Origin: Lentzea sp033794685
Lineage (GTDB): Bacteria; Actinomycetota; Actinomycetes; Mycobacteriales; Pseudonocardiaceae
Assembly: GCA_033794685.1 (NCBI GenBank)
Contig: JARAYZ010000003.1
DNA: 64,000 nucleotides
Direction: 5' to 3' (one strand)
This document shows, piece by piece, positions 43,204-51,913 of this stretch. Below the pieces are notes generated by a model that made no database searches, was not told the DNA's origin, and saw only the letters and a list, made by a program, of their open reading frames with translations. The position numbers and the translations under genes were made by a program. Position 1 is the stretch's first letter, and each line of letters opens with the position of its first letter.

Positions 43204-44475
43204 GTGTCAGGCATCAACTGGGAGGCGTACAGCCATGAAGAGTTGCACCGCATGCTGTGGCAGGACGCTGATGTCGCCGACGTGAGCGCGGTGGCGCAGG
43301 AGTGGACGCGCCAGCGGGCCGCGCTGGCCGCGCACGCCGAGGTGCTCCGGGAGCAGCGGGCCGCGTTGACGGAGGGGTGGACCGGGGCCGCCGCGGAGGA
43401 GGCCGTCGCACGGCTGGGGGTGCTGGCGGAGCGGATCGAGAAGATCAGCGAGCTGGCGGTCGCCGGCCAGAAGGCCGCGCAGGACTCCGCCGACGCGCTG
43501 GCGTCGGCCCGGGCCGCGATGCCGCCGCCACCGGGGCCGGGGACGACGGCGCCGGCGTTCGCCGGGCTGCCGAGCGCACCGGCCATCTCGGGGGTGCCGG
43601 GGAGTCTCACGGCTGTGCCCAACGGGCCGGGGTCCTTGGGCTTGTCGAGCGCGTCGGCGCCGTTCGCGTTGCCCAACGGGCCGGGGTCCTTGGGCTTGTC
43701 GAGCGCGTCGGCGCCGTTCGCGTTGCCCAACGGGCCGGGGTCCTTGGGCTTGTCGAGTGCACCGGCGCCGTTCGCGTTGCCCAACGGGCCGGGGTCCTTG
43801 GGCTTGTCGAGTGCACCGGCGCCGTTCGCGTTGCCCAACGCACCGGGGTCCCTGGCCTTGTCCAGTGCACCGGCACCGTTCGCGCTGCCCGGCGCACCCG
43901 CCGCGTTCGCGCCCGCACCGTTCGCTCTGCCGAGCGCGCCGACGCCACCGGCCTCCGGTTTCTACTTCTACTTCGGAGCCGCGTCCGCCGACCAGCAGAA
44001 GGCCCAGGCCGTCCGGGCGATGCAGACCTACGAGTCCAGCCTCAACGGCAGCGGCCGGCTGATCGACGACACCAGGGCCACCGTTCCGCAGGCCGCCCCC
44101 TCACCCCGCGCCGCCGCCACCTCGGCGACGGTGAAGACGCCCAGCTCGGGTGGTGTGCCGTGGCAACGGCTCGTGGGCCGCTCGACACCCACGCGTGGAC
44201 CGGCGACAGGCGCGACCGCCCCGGTGAGCCAGCAGCTCACGCCCGGGATGCGCGCCGGAGTGGTTCTGGGCCAGCACGGCGGGACCGCCGCGCTCGGCAC
44301 CCTCGCCGCCGAAGGCCGTCCATCGGCTCAGAACAACGCGATGGGCGCGCCACCGGCGAGTGGTGCGCGCAAGGACGAGGACCAGGAGCACGAGAACCAG
44401 ATGCCGACGCTCGACCACGACCTGTTCGCGGTGACCGAGCGGGTGTCTCCGGCCGTGATCGGGGAGGACCAGTGA
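43204..44475 (+). CDS. PPE/WXG-like type VII secretion substrate with 18-residue tandem repeats
   Basis: The 423-residue protein (GTG start) begins with a helical WXG-like domain of about 100 residues (ALTEGWTGAAAEEAVARL, followed by an amphipathic helix). A Pro/Ala-rich region then contains five repeats of PNGPGSLGLSSA-APFAL, and a disordered acidic C-terminus ends the protein. The layout fits an ESX-type secreted or surface protein. The gene starts a run of overlapping genes that includes EspG. No enzymatic domain is seen. Confidence 0.72.
   Translation: MSGINWEAYSHEELHRMLWQDADVADVSAVAQEWTRQRAALAAHAEVLREQRAALTEGWTGAAAEEAVARLGVLAERIEKISELAVAGQKAAQDSADALASARAAMPPPPGPGTTAPAFAGLPSAPAISGVPGSLTAVPNGPGSLGLSSASAPFALPNGPGSLGLSSASAPFALPNGPGSLGLSSAPAPFALPNGPGSLGLSSAPAPFALPNAPGSLALSSAPAPFALPGAPAAFAPAPFALPSAPTPPASGFYFYFGAASADQQKAQAVRAMQTYESSLNGSGRLIDDTRATVPQAAPSPRAAATSATVKTPSSGGVPWQRLVGRSTPTRGPATGATAPVSQQLTPGMRAGVVLGQHGGTAALGTLAAEGRPSAQNNAMGAPPASGARKDEDQEHENQMPTLDHDLFAVTERVSPAVIGEDQ
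43618..43887. repeat. 54-bp in-frame tandem repeats, five units
   Basis: Units start at 43618, 43672, 43726, 43780 and 43834. The first two are identical to each other, as are the third and fourth. The fifth is diverged. This shows recent expansion by duplication or slippage. There are no spacers, so it is not a CRISPR array. Confidence 0.9.
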
Positions 44476-44774
44476 CCGGCTACGAGGTGTCGCCCGACGG
44501 GTTGCGGGAGCGGGTCAGGTCCCTGACCAGGCTGGCCGAGCAGACCGCCGCACTGGTGGCCGCGGCGAGCAGACTGGCCGAGCGGCAGCCGTTGCTCGGG
44601 ACCGCGCCGCCCGCCCAGGACCTGTCGCGGCGGCTCAAGGACGCCGGGTCGGGGCTGGCCGGCGAGGTGGGCGCCGCCGAGCGCGAGGTGCGCGAGTTCC
44701 GGCAGTTGCTCGCGGAGATCGAGTCCACCTACACCGAGACCGACGCCGAGCAGGCGCGCAGGGTGGCCCGGTGA
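44472..44774 (+). CDS. Small helical ESX-associated protein (100 aa)
   Basis: The 100-residue protein (GTG overlapping the previous stop) is predicted to be almost all helix (GLRERVRSLTRLAEQTAALV; AAEREVREFRQLLAEIESTY), like EsxA/EspC-sized type VII partners. It has no clear WXG motif. Its coupling to both neighbours suggests it is a co-secreted partner or scaffold of the cassette. Confidence 0.65.
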   Translation: MTGYEVSPDGLRERVRSLTRLAEQTAALVAAASRLAERQPLLGTAPPAQDLSRRLKDAGSGLAGEVGAAEREVREFRQLLAEIESTYTETDAEQARRVAR

Positions 44775-45394
44775 TCGCCTTCGACCTGGTGGAGATGGAC
44801 CTGCTCGCCACCCACGCCGGGGTGCGCTGGCCGTTCCCGCTGCGGGTGCCGTCGTTCGGCAAGCGCGCGGACGAACGCGCGGCGCTGCTGTCCGAGGCGG
44901 GCCACGGGTTGCAGGCGCGGGGACTCGCGGCACCGCACGGCCCGACCGGCATGGCCGCGGAGCTGGTCACGGCGCTGCACGAGCACACCGTCGTGGTCGA
45001 CCTCGTCGTGCCCGGTGCCGGAGCGGTCGCGATGGTCTACGGCGGCGACGCCCTGGTGTGCACGCAGACCGAGAGCACGGTCCGGGTCGCGCACGTCGAG
45101 GCGGAGGTGCTCGGCGACGAGCTCGCGGCACTGGTCCCGCAGGCCAGGGCCGCGCAGCTGATGCCGATCACCCTGCCACCCGGCGCCGGGCTCGACCTCG
45201 AGGTCACCGGGCAGGGTCAGGCGGGTGTCGTCAGGGGTGGACGGCGGCAGGAAGTGTCCTGGTTGGACAGTGCGGGCGGACGGGTCAGGGTCGACGTCGG
45301 CGAGGACGGCTGGGTGAGCGTCAACCCGTTGCGGCACCACGACCTGGTCCGTGCGATCGGTGAGCTCGCCGCGGTCGCGCGAGCCTGGAGGTAG
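44771..45394 (+). CDS. espG: EspG-family ESX secretion-associated protein
   Basis: The 207-residue protein (GTG start, 4-base overlap) resembles EspG chaperones: FDLVEMDLLATHAGVRWPFPL at the N-terminus, a beta-rich middle, and a C-terminal helix (LVRAIGELAAVARAW). EspG binds PE/PPE-type substrates in the cytoplasm and delivers them to the matching type VII secretion system. Its likely client here is the repeat protein encoded two genes upstream. Confidence 0.72.
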   Translation: MIAFDLVEMDLLATHAGVRWPFPLRVPSFGKRADERAALLSEAGHGLQARGLAAPHGPTGMAAELVTALHEHTVVVDLVVPGAGAVAMVYGGDALVCTQTESTVRVAHVEAEVLGDELAALVPQARAAQLMPITLPPGAGLDLEVTGQGQAGVVRGGRRQEVSWLDSAGGRVRVDVGEDGWVSVNPLRHHDLVRAIGELAAVARAWR

Positions 45395-45402
45395 GGGGAG
45401 AA

Positions 45403-45747
45403 GTGGATCCAGCACAGTGGCTGGCGGACTACCAGGAACGCCTGGAGCGCGTCGCGTACAGCGCGCGGTCGGCGAGCGCGAGCCTGGCCGAGGTGGGTGC
45501 GAAGGCGACCTCGCCACGCGGGGAGGTGACCGTGACGGTGAACGCGGGCGGTGTGCTCGGCGACGTCGCGCTGACGCCGGCGGCGCGCAGGCTCGACGTC
45601 GACACGCTCGCGATGCTGATCGTCAGCACCGCGCGGGAGGCGCAACGGCTCGCGAGCGCCCGCATGACCGAGGTGATGGCCGACTACCTCGGTGAGAGCG
45701 ACGCGCTGCACCAGATCACGAAGCACCTGCCGGAGGCCGTGCGATGA
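45403..45747 (+). CDS. YbaB/EbfC-family protein
   Basis: The 114-residue protein (GTG, GGGGGAGAAG upstream) has the YbaB fold pattern: an N-terminal helix, strands GEVTVTVNAGGVLGDVALTP, then a long C-terminal helix. Housekeeping YbaB binds DNA. Copies inside ESX loci are frequent in actinobacteria and probably serve that locus. The stop overlaps the next start by 4 bases. Confidence 0.75.
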   Translation: MDPAQWLADYQERLERVAYSARSASASLAEVGAKATSPRGEVTVTVNAGGVLGDVALTPAARRLDVDTLAMLIVSTAREAQRLASARMTEVMADYLGESDALHQITKHLPEAVR

Positions 45748-46043
45748 GCTTCACCGCCGACCACGAGCAGTTGCGCCGTCACGCGAAGACCCTGACCGGG
45801 TACGCCGACCGGCTGTCCGGCACCGGATCGCGGTTGCCCGACCAGGTGGGCGAGGAGTCCCTCGGCTCGTTCGCCCGTTGCCTCAGCTCCGGACTGAGCG
45901 GTCCGATGGGGGAGACGATGGGCGCGTTCGCCCACATCGCGTCCACGATGGACAAGGTGGGTGAGGGCATGCGGCAGACCGCCGACAACTACCAGCGCAC
46001 CGACGAGCGCAACGCCGGGGACATCACGGGAGCAGGCCGATGA
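45744..46043 (+). CDS. EspC/ESX-like type VII secretion target (99 aa)
   Basis: The 99-residue helical protein (MSFTADHEQLRRHAKTLTGY; IASTMDKVGEGMRQTADNYQ, then RTDERNAGDI) matches the size and helix-turn-helix pattern of EspC/DUF2580-type secreted proteins. A YxxxD-like secretion signal is present as YQRTD. It overlaps the neighbouring genes on both sides by 4 bases. Confidence 0.72.
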   Translation: MSFTADHEQLRRHAKTLTGYADRLSGTGSRLPDQVGEESLGSFARCLSSGLSGPMGETMGAFAHIASTMDKVGEGMRQTADNYQRTDERNAGDITGAGR

Positions 46044-46846
46044 CCGCCGCGTTGCTCGACCAGCTCCGTGCCACGACGAACGCCATCACCAACGGCGAGT
46101 GGCTGTCGCCGGACCTGGCGCAGGACCCGAAAGCACCGCTGACCGAGCTGGGCTCGAACGGGAAACCGTTGCAGGCACTGGACAGCGCGGGCGTCGGCTT
46201 CCTCACGCCGATGATCTCGTTCCTGGAAGAACCGCTGGGGCAGCTCAAGGGCGACCCGGACGGTGTTCAGCGGGGTGCGGGGGAGTTCCGCGACGCGAGC
46301 ACTGCCGCGACCGCTCTCGCCGGTGAGTACGGCGAGAAGGCGGGCAGCGAGACCGACGGGTGGACCGGCGACAGCGCGGCCGAGTACGCCCAGGCCGGCA
46401 AGGAACTCGTCGACGGCGTGCTGTCGGTCGCCGAGACCGCGCTGACCAACGCCACCGCGCTGATCAAGGCGGGCGAGGTCGTCGCCCAGGTCGTCGCCGA
46501 GGTGACGAGGCTGATCACCGAGGCGGTCGGCAAGATCGTGCCGATCATGACCCAGGCGATCGCGACCGCGGCCGTCACGTTCGGGCAGAGCATCGCCGTG
46601 GCGATCCCGCAGTGCGTGCAGATCGCTGTCGAGTGCGGTGCCCGGATCGCGGCCAAGCTCGGCGAACTGCTGGCCAGCGGCGAGAACCTGATCAAGCTGG
46701 TCGAGGGTGCCTCCGCGGTGCTGGCGATCGTGAAGCAGGCCATGTCGGTGATCGGCGACAAGGCCTCGGGTTCGGCCGAACTGCCGACCGTCTCGGCCCG
46801 CACGGACACGGGCCGAGACAGCGAGACGCTCACACCGGTGAGCTGA
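46040..46846 (+). CDS. WXG100-like protein with C-terminal hydrophobic helices (268 aa)
   Basis: The 268-residue protein has a WXG-type motif in ETDGWTGDSAAEYAQAGKEL, followed by long alanine/valine-rich helices (residues about 145-240) that may insert into a membrane. This is the leader architecture of many actinobacterial type VII substrates, but no toxin domain follows. It closes the cassette and ends 5 bases before the convergent sucD stop. Confidence 0.7.
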   Translation: MTAALLDQLRATTNAITNGEWLSPDLAQDPKAPLTELGSNGKPLQALDSAGVGFLTPMISFLEEPLGQLKGDPDGVQRGAGEFRDASTAATALAGEYGEKAGSETDGWTGDSAAEYAQAGKELVDGVLSVAETALTNATALIKAGEVVAQVVAEVTRLITEAVGKIVPIMTQAIATAAVTFGQSIAVAIPQCVQIAVECGARIAAKLGELLASGENLIKLVEGASAVLAIVKQAMSVIGDKASGSAELPTVSARTDTGRDSETLTPVS

Positions 46847-46850
46847 ACCG

Positions 46851-47729
46851 CTAGCCGGTCAGGATCGCCCGGGCCAGGGCGGCGGTCTCCGACGGCGTCT
46901 TGCCGACCCTGATCCCGACCGCTTCCATGGCCTGCTTCTTGGCCTCCGCCGTGCCCGAGGACCCCGAGACGATGGCGCCCGCGTGGCCCATCGTCTTGCC
47001 CTCGGGCGCGGTGAAGCCGGCGACGTAGCCGACCACGGGCTTGGACACGTTGTCCCGCACGAACTCCGCCGCGCGTTCCTCCGCGTCACCGCCGATCTCG
47101 CCGATCATCACGATCAGCTCGGTCTCCGGGTCCGCCTCGAACGCCTCGATCGCGTCGATGTGCGTGGTGCCGACGATCGGGTCGCCGCCGATGCCGACGC
47201 ACGTGGTGAAGCCGAAGTCCTTCAGCTCGTGCATCAGCTGGTAGGTCAGCGTTCCCGACTTCGACACCAGGCCGATCGAGCCGGGCTTGGTGATGTCCGC
47301 GGGGATGATGCCCGCGTTGGACTTGCCAGGGCTGATGATGCCGGGGCAGTTCGGTCCGATGATCCGGGTCTGCTTGCCCTGGGCGTGCGCCCAGAAACGT
47401 GCCGTGTCGTGGACCGGGACGCCTTCCGTGATCACCACGGCCAGCCCGATCTCCGCGTCGATCGCCTCGATCACCGCGTCGCCGGTGAACGCGGGCGGGA
47501 CGAAGAGCACCGACACGTTCGCGCCGGTCTCCGACATCGCCTGGGCGACCGTGCCGTACACCGGCAGCGTCACGTCGTCGAACGCGACGGACGTGCCCGC
47601 CTTGCGCGCGTTCACACCGCCCACGACCTGCGTGCCGGCCGCGAGCATGCGGCGGGTGTGCTTGGCACCCTCCGCGCCCGTCATGCCCTGCACGATCACG
47701 CGGCTGTTCTCGTCGAGGAAGATCGCCAT
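46851..47729 (-). CDS. sucD: Succinyl-CoA ligase (NDP-forming), alpha subunit
   Basis: The 292-residue CoA-binding subunit has VIVQGMTGAEGAKHT, IIGPNCPGII and the phosphorylated His loop MGHAGAIVSGSSG. With SucC it interconverts succinate, CoA and NTP with succinyl-CoA. It begins one base into the end of sucC. The pair is divergent from the ThDP enzyme/frc unit across regulon site 2, so it is probably induced with oxalate degradation. That suggests a dedicated role such as supplying an acyl-CoA donor. Confidence 0.92.
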   Translation of the reverse strand: MAIFLDENSRVIVQGMTGAEGAKHTRRMLAAGTQVVGGVNARKAGTSVAFDDVTLPVYGTVAQAMSETGANVSVLFVPPAFTGDAVIEAIDAEIGLAVVITEGVPVHDTARFWAHAQGKQTRIIGPNCPGIISPGKSNAGIIPADITKPGSIGLVSKSGTLTYQLMHELKDFGFTTCVGIGGDPIVGTTHIDAIEAFEADPETELIVMIGEIGGDAEERAAEFVRDNVSKPVVGYVAGFTAPEGKTMGHAGAIVSGSSGTAEAKKQAMEAVGIRVGKTPSETAALARAILTG

Positions 47730-48829
47730 CAGGACTCCTTGCCAGCGAGAGCGGCGGCACGGCCCGCCGCGTCGTCCATCGTGTGCGCCACGGTGATCAG
47801 CGGGTGTCGTGCCTCGTCGAGGATGCGGTGACCCGCGTCGGCGTTGTTGCCGTCGAGCCGGACCACCAGCGGTTTGTCCGCGCGATCACCCAGCATGCCG
47901 AGGGCCTGCACGATCCCGTCGGCCACGGCGTCGCACGCGGTGATGCCGCCGAACACGTTCACGAACACGCTGCGGACCGACGGGTCCGACAGGATGACGT
48001 CGAGGCCGTCGGCCATCACCTGGGCCGAGGCGCCGCCGCCGATGTCGAGGAAGTTCGCGGGCGCGGCACCGGCCAGCGCCACGACGTCCAATGTGGACAT
48101 GACGAGCCCCGCGCCGTTGCCGATCACGCCGACGGTGCCGTCGAGCTTGACGTAGTTCAGCCCCTTCTCGGCGGCCCGCACCTCCAGCGGGTCACCCGAA
48201 GCGTCATCCGTGGGACGAGAGTGCCGGAACGACGCGTTGTCGTCCAGGGTCACCTTGCCGTCCAGCGCGACGATCCGGCCGTCCTTGGTGCGCGCCAACG
48301 GGTTCACCTCGACCAGGGTGGCGTCCTCGGCGACGAAGACCTTCCACAGTGCGGAAGCGATCTCGCTGACCTGCGCCGCGATTTCCGGCGGGAACACCGC
48401 CGATGCGTCGAAGGCCGAAGCCGGCATCCGGGTGATGGAGTCCGCCATCTCCTCGATCTCCACGCCACCGGTCGCCGAGGCCATGCCGATGAAGGTCCTG
48501 TTGGCACGGTCCAGCAGGAACGACAGGTAGTACTCCTCGGCGATCTCGCTCGCCTCGGTGATCAGGACCTTCCGCACGGTGTGGCCCTTGATGTCCATCC
48601 CCAGGACGGCCGTGGCGGCGGCGAAAGCTTCGTCGGGCGACGAAGCGAGCTTGATGCCGCCGGCCTTGCCGCGCCCACCCGTCTTCACCTGTGCCTTCAC
48701 GACGACCGTGCCGCCGAGTTCCCTGGCTGCCTCGCGCGCGGACTCAGGAGTGTCCGCCACGAGACCACGCGGAACGGGCACCCCGTGCCGCTCGAAGAGG
48801 TCCCGCGCCTCGTGCTCGAAAAGATCCAC
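47729..48829 (-). CDS. sucC: Succinyl-CoA ligase (NDP-forming), beta subunit
   Basis: The 366-residue ATP-grasp subunit starts MDLFEHEARDLFERHGVPVP and includes VVVKAQVKTGGRGKAGGIKL, LVEVNPLARTKDGRIVALDG and NVFGGITACDAVADGI. It is a little shorter than many SucC proteins. It is the first gene of the sucCD unit, with regulon site 2 upstream at 48906-48922. Confidence 0.92.
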   Translation of the reverse strand: MDLFEHEARDLFERHGVPVPRGLVADTPESAREAARELGGTVVVKAQVKTGGRGKAGGIKLASSPDEAFAAATAVLGMDIKGHTVRKVLITEASEIAEEYYLSFLLDRANRTFIGMASATGGVEIEEMADSITRMPASAFDASAVFPPEIAAQVSEIASALWKVFVAEDATLVEVNPLARTKDGRIVALDGKVTLDDNASFRHSRPTDDASGDPLEVRAAEKGLNYVKLDGTVGVIGNGAGLVMSTLDVVALAGAAPANFLDIGGGASAQVMADGLDVILSDPSVRSVFVNVFGGITACDAVADGIVQALGMLGDRADKPLVVRLDGNNADAGHRILDEARHPLITVAHTMDDAAGRAAALAGKES

Positions 48830-48905
48830 CGTCTACGTCCTCTCGCCGAAAACTTGCGGCCATCTATGGACATCCGGTTGGTAGCGGAGTAACGATATGC
48901 CTACC

Positions 48906-48922
48906 TCATACGGTATGCAATC
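48906..48922. promoter_or_regulatory. Oxalate/formate regulon operator, site 2 (sucCD / oxc-frc-ligase)
   Basis: TCATAC-G-GTATGCAATC lies in the 126-base region between the divergent sucC and ThDP-enzyme genes. The preceding ATATGCCTACC also resembles site 1. A single site could control both directions. Confidence 0.8.
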
Positions 48923-48955
48923 TACAGTCGAAGCGCCAAGGGGAGCTGATCGCCG

Positions 48956-50653
48956 ATGACGAGTTCCGCGGAGCCGGAGTCGATTCCTGAGTCCATCTCT
49001 GGTGGCCACCTGGTGGCGAAGGCCCTCAAAGCGGAGGGCGTCGACACCATCTTCACGCTGTGCGGCGGGCACATCATCGACATCTACGACGGCTGCGTGG
49101 ACGAGGGCATCGCCGTCATCGACGTCCGGCACGAACAGGTCGCGGCCCACGCGGCCGACGGTTACGCGCGGATCACCGGCAAACCCGGTTGTGCCGTCGT
49201 GACCGCCGGGCCGGGCACCACCGACGCCGTCACGGGCGTCGCGAACGCGTTCCGCGCGGAGAGCCCGATGCTGCTGATCGGCGGCCAGGGTGCGTTGAGC
49301 CAGCACAAGATGGGTTCACTGCAGGACCTCCCGCACGTCGACATGATGACGCCGATCACCAAGTTCGCGGCGAACGTCCCGCACACCGCGCGCATCGCGG
49401 ACATGGTGTCGATGGCGTTCCGCGAGGCCAACGCCGGCGCGCCGGGCCCGTCGTTCCTGGAGATCCCGCGCGACGTCCTGGACGCCAAGGTGCCGGTGAG
49501 CACCGCACGGGTACCCGAGGCGGGCCACTACCGCGCGTCCACGCGCAGCGTCGGTGACCCGGCGGACATCGAGAAGCTCGCGGACCTGCTGGTGCACGCC
49601 AAGAAACCCGCGATCCTGCTCGGCAGCCAGGTGTGGACGACACGGGCCACGGACTCCGCGATCGACCTCGTCCGCACGCTCAACATCCCCGCCTACATGA
49701 ACGGCGCGGGCCGCGGCACCCTCCCGCCCGGCGACCCGCACCACTTCCAGCTGTCGCGCCGCTACGCCTTCGACAACGCCGACGTCATCGTGATCGTCGG
49801 TACCCCGTTCGACTTCCGGATGGGCTACGGGCGCAGGCTTTCCGCGAACGCGACGGTCGTCCAGATCGACCTCGACTACCGCACCGTCGGCAAGAACCGC
49901 GACGTAGACCTCGGCATCGTCGGCGACGCCGACCTGGTCCTGTCGAGCGTCGCGCAGGCCGCGTCGGGCCGTGAGGACAACGGCGCGATGGGCCGCAAGG
50001 TGTGGTTGGAAGAGCTTCAGGCGGTGGAGGAGAAGGCCCGGCAGAAGCGCCTGGAGCACCTGCGCTCCGAGGACATGCCGATCCACCCGTACCGGCTGGT
50101 GAGCGAGATCAACGACTTCCTCACCGAGGACTCCATCTACATCGGCGACGGCGGCGACGTCGTCACGTTCTCCGGCCAGGTCGTGCAGCCCAAGTCGCCC
50201 GGACACTGGATGGACCCCGGTCCACTCGGGACGCTCGGCGTCGGCATCCCGTTCGTGCTGGCCGCGAAACTGGCCAGGCCGGACAAGGAGGTCGTGGCCC
50301 TGTTCGGTGACGGCGCGTTCAGCCTCACCGGCTGGGACTTCGAGACGCTGGTCCGCTACGACCTGCCGTTCGTCGGCATCGTCGGCAACAACTCGTCGAT
50401 GAACCAGATTCGCTACGGCCAGGCGGCCAAGTACGGACTGGAGCGCGAACGCGTCGGCAACACGCTCGGCGACGTGCGCTACGACCAGTTCGCCAAGATG
50501 CTCGGCGGTTACGGCGAGGAAGTGCGCGACCCCAAGGACATCGGGCCGGCGCTTCAGCGCGCCCGCGAGTCCGGCAAGCCCTCGCTGATCAACGTGTGGA
50601 TCGACCCCGACGTGTACGCGCCCGGAACCATGAACCAGACGATGTACAAGTAG
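48956..50653 (+). CDS. oxc: ThDP-dependent decarboxylase, presumed oxalyl-CoA decarboxylase
   Basis: The 565-residue enzyme has the three-domain acetolactate-synthase/decarboxylase fold. The ThDP-activating Glu60 lies in DVRHEQVAAHAADGYAR. The cofactor motif starts ALFGDGAFSLTGWDFE (Asp about 452) and ends VGNNSSMNQIRYG. It overlaps no other gene and is followed after 9 bases by frc. From context it should convert oxalyl-CoA to formyl-CoA and CO2. However, the sequence differs from the textbook bacterial oxalyl-CoA decarboxylase (for example NNSSMNQ instead of NNGGIY), so the reaction is inferred. Glyoxylate carboligase is unlikely because the Glu is present. Confidence 0.78.
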   Translation: MTSSAEPESIPESISGGHLVAKALKAEGVDTIFTLCGGHIIDIYDGCVDEGIAVIDVRHEQVAAHAADGYARITGKPGCAVVTAGPGTTDAVTGVANAFRAESPMLLIGGQGALSQHKMGSLQDLPHVDMMTPITKFAANVPHTARIADMVSMAFREANAGAPGPSFLEIPRDVLDAKVPVSTARVPEAGHYRASTRSVGDPADIEKLADLLVHAKKPAILLGSQVWTTRATDSAIDLVRTLNIPAYMNGAGRGTLPPGDPHHFQLSRRYAFDNADVIVIVGTPFDFRMGYGRRLSANATVVQIDLDYRTVGKNRDVDLGIVGDADLVLSSVAQAASGREDNGAMGRKVWLEELQAVEEKARQKRLEHLRSEDMPIHPYRLVSEINDFLTEDSIYIGDGGDVVTFSGQVVQPKSPGHWMDPGPLGTLGVGIPFVLAAKLARPDKEVVALFGDGAFSLTGWDFETLVRYDLPFVGIVGNNSSMNQIRYGQAAKYGLERERVGNTLGDVRYDQFAKMLGGYGEEVRDPKDIGPALQRARESGKPSLINVWIDPDVYAPGTMNQTMYK

Positions 50654-50662
50654 GTGAGAGTG

Positions 50663-51892
50663 ATGGCAAAGGCCTTGGAGGGCGTCAAAGTCCTCGACAT
50701 GACGCACGTGCAGTCCGGACCGTCGTCGACCCAGCTGCTCGCCTGGCTGGGCGCGGACGTCATCAAGCTGGAGACCCCCGGCAAGGGGGACATCACCCGC
50801 GGCCAGCTCCGCGATCTGCCCGAAGTGGACAGTCTCTACTTCACGATGCTCAACTGCAACAAGCGGAGCATCACCCTCAACATGAAGTCCCCCGAGGGCA
50901 AGGAGGTCTTCGAGAAGCTCGTCGGAGACGTCGACGTCCTCGTCGAGAACTTCGGCCCCGGTGTGGTCGAGCGCTTCGGTTACCCGTGGGAGAAGCTGCA
51001 GGAGCTCAACGACAGGCTCATCTACGCGTCGATCAAGGGCTTCGGGCCCGGCCGCTACGCCGACTTCAAGGCGTACGAGGTGATCGCGCAGGCCATGGGC
51101 GGCTCGATGAGCACCACCGGGTTCGAGGAGGGCCCGCCGCTCGCCACGGGCGCGCAGATCGGTGACTCGGGCACCGGCATCCACCTGGTGGCCGCGATCC
51201 TGGCCGCGCTGTACCAACGGACCCACTCCGGACGCGGGCAACGCGTCCAGGTCGCGATGCAGGACGCCGTCCTGAACCTGTGCCGGGTGAAGCTGCGCGA
51301 TCAGCAACGCCTCACCCACGGGCCGCTGGGGGAGTACCCGAACGAGCAGTTCGGGGACGAGGTGCCCCGCTCCGGCAACGCATCCGGTGGTGGCCAGCCC
51401 GGCTGGGCGGTGCGCTGTGCCCCCGGCGGCCCCAACGACTACATCTACGTGATCATCCAGCCCGTCGGCTGGGCCCCGCTGACGGAGCTGATCGGCAGGC
51501 CCGAACTCGCCGAGGATCCGGCGTGGGCCACACCCGAGGTCCGGCTCTCCAAGCTGGACAAGGCCTTCGCGCTGATCGAGGAGTGGACGGAGAAGCACAC
51601 CAAGTGGGAGGTGATGGACAAGCTCAACGCCCACAACATCCCGTGCGGTCCCATCCTGTCCACCAAGGAGATCATCGAGGACGAGACGCTCGCGGAGCTC
51701 GGCACCGTGGTCGAGGTCGAGCACCCGGAGCGCGGGACGTTCAAGACCGTCGGCAACCCGCTCAAGCTCTCGGACAGCGCGGTCGAGATCCAGCGTCCGC
51801 CGCTGCTCGGTGAGCACAACGACGAGGTCCTCGGAGCACTCGGCTACAGCGCGGACCGTCTCGCGGGACTGCGCGCCGCCGGCGTCATCTAA
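50663..51892 (+). CDS. frc: Formyl-CoA:oxalate CoA-transferase
   Basis: The 409-residue class III CoA-transferase is very similar to E. coli YfdW and Oxalobacter Frc. Examples are GVKVLDMTHVQSGPSSTQLL, LYFTMLNCNKRSITLN, the catalytic Asp168 in QIGDSGTGIHL, AMQDAVLNLCRVKLRDQQRL and the glycine loop GNASGGGQPGWAV. It moves CoA from formyl-CoA to oxalate, yielding oxalyl-CoA and formate. The ATG at 50663 is chosen over GTG 50654 because it matches family starts. It forms one unit with the ThDP enzyme before it and the ligase after it. Confidence 0.94.
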   Translation: MAKALEGVKVLDMTHVQSGPSSTQLLAWLGADVIKLETPGKGDITRGQLRDLPEVDSLYFTMLNCNKRSITLNMKSPEGKEVFEKLVGDVDVLVENFGPGVVERFGYPWEKLQELNDRLIYASIKGFGPGRYADFKAYEVIAQAMGGSMSTTGFEEGPPLATGAQIGDSGTGIHLVAAILAALYQRTHSGRGQRVQVAMQDAVLNLCRVKLRDQQRLTHGPLGEYPNEQFGDEVPRSGNASGGGQPGWAVRCAPGGPNDYIYVIIQPVGWAPLTELIGRPELAEDPAWATPEVRLSKLDKAFALIEEWTEKHTKWEVMDKLNAHNIPCGPILSTKEIIEDETLAELGTVVEVEHPERGTFKTVGNPLKLSDSAVEIQRPPLLGEHNDEVLGALGYSADRLAGLRAAGVI

Positions 51893-51913
51893 TCCTTGAG
51901 GGAGAAGAAATCC

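Noticed and set aside
43618..43887. CRISPR array
   Set aside because: The 54-bp units are directly adjacent, in frame and coding for a Pro/Gly/Ser-rich segment, with no unique spacers and no cas genes.
48956..50653. Glyoxylate carboligase as the identity of the ThDP enzyme
   Set aside because: That enzyme lacks the activating Glu, which is present here as Glu60, and the adjacent frc gene points to oxalyl-CoA.
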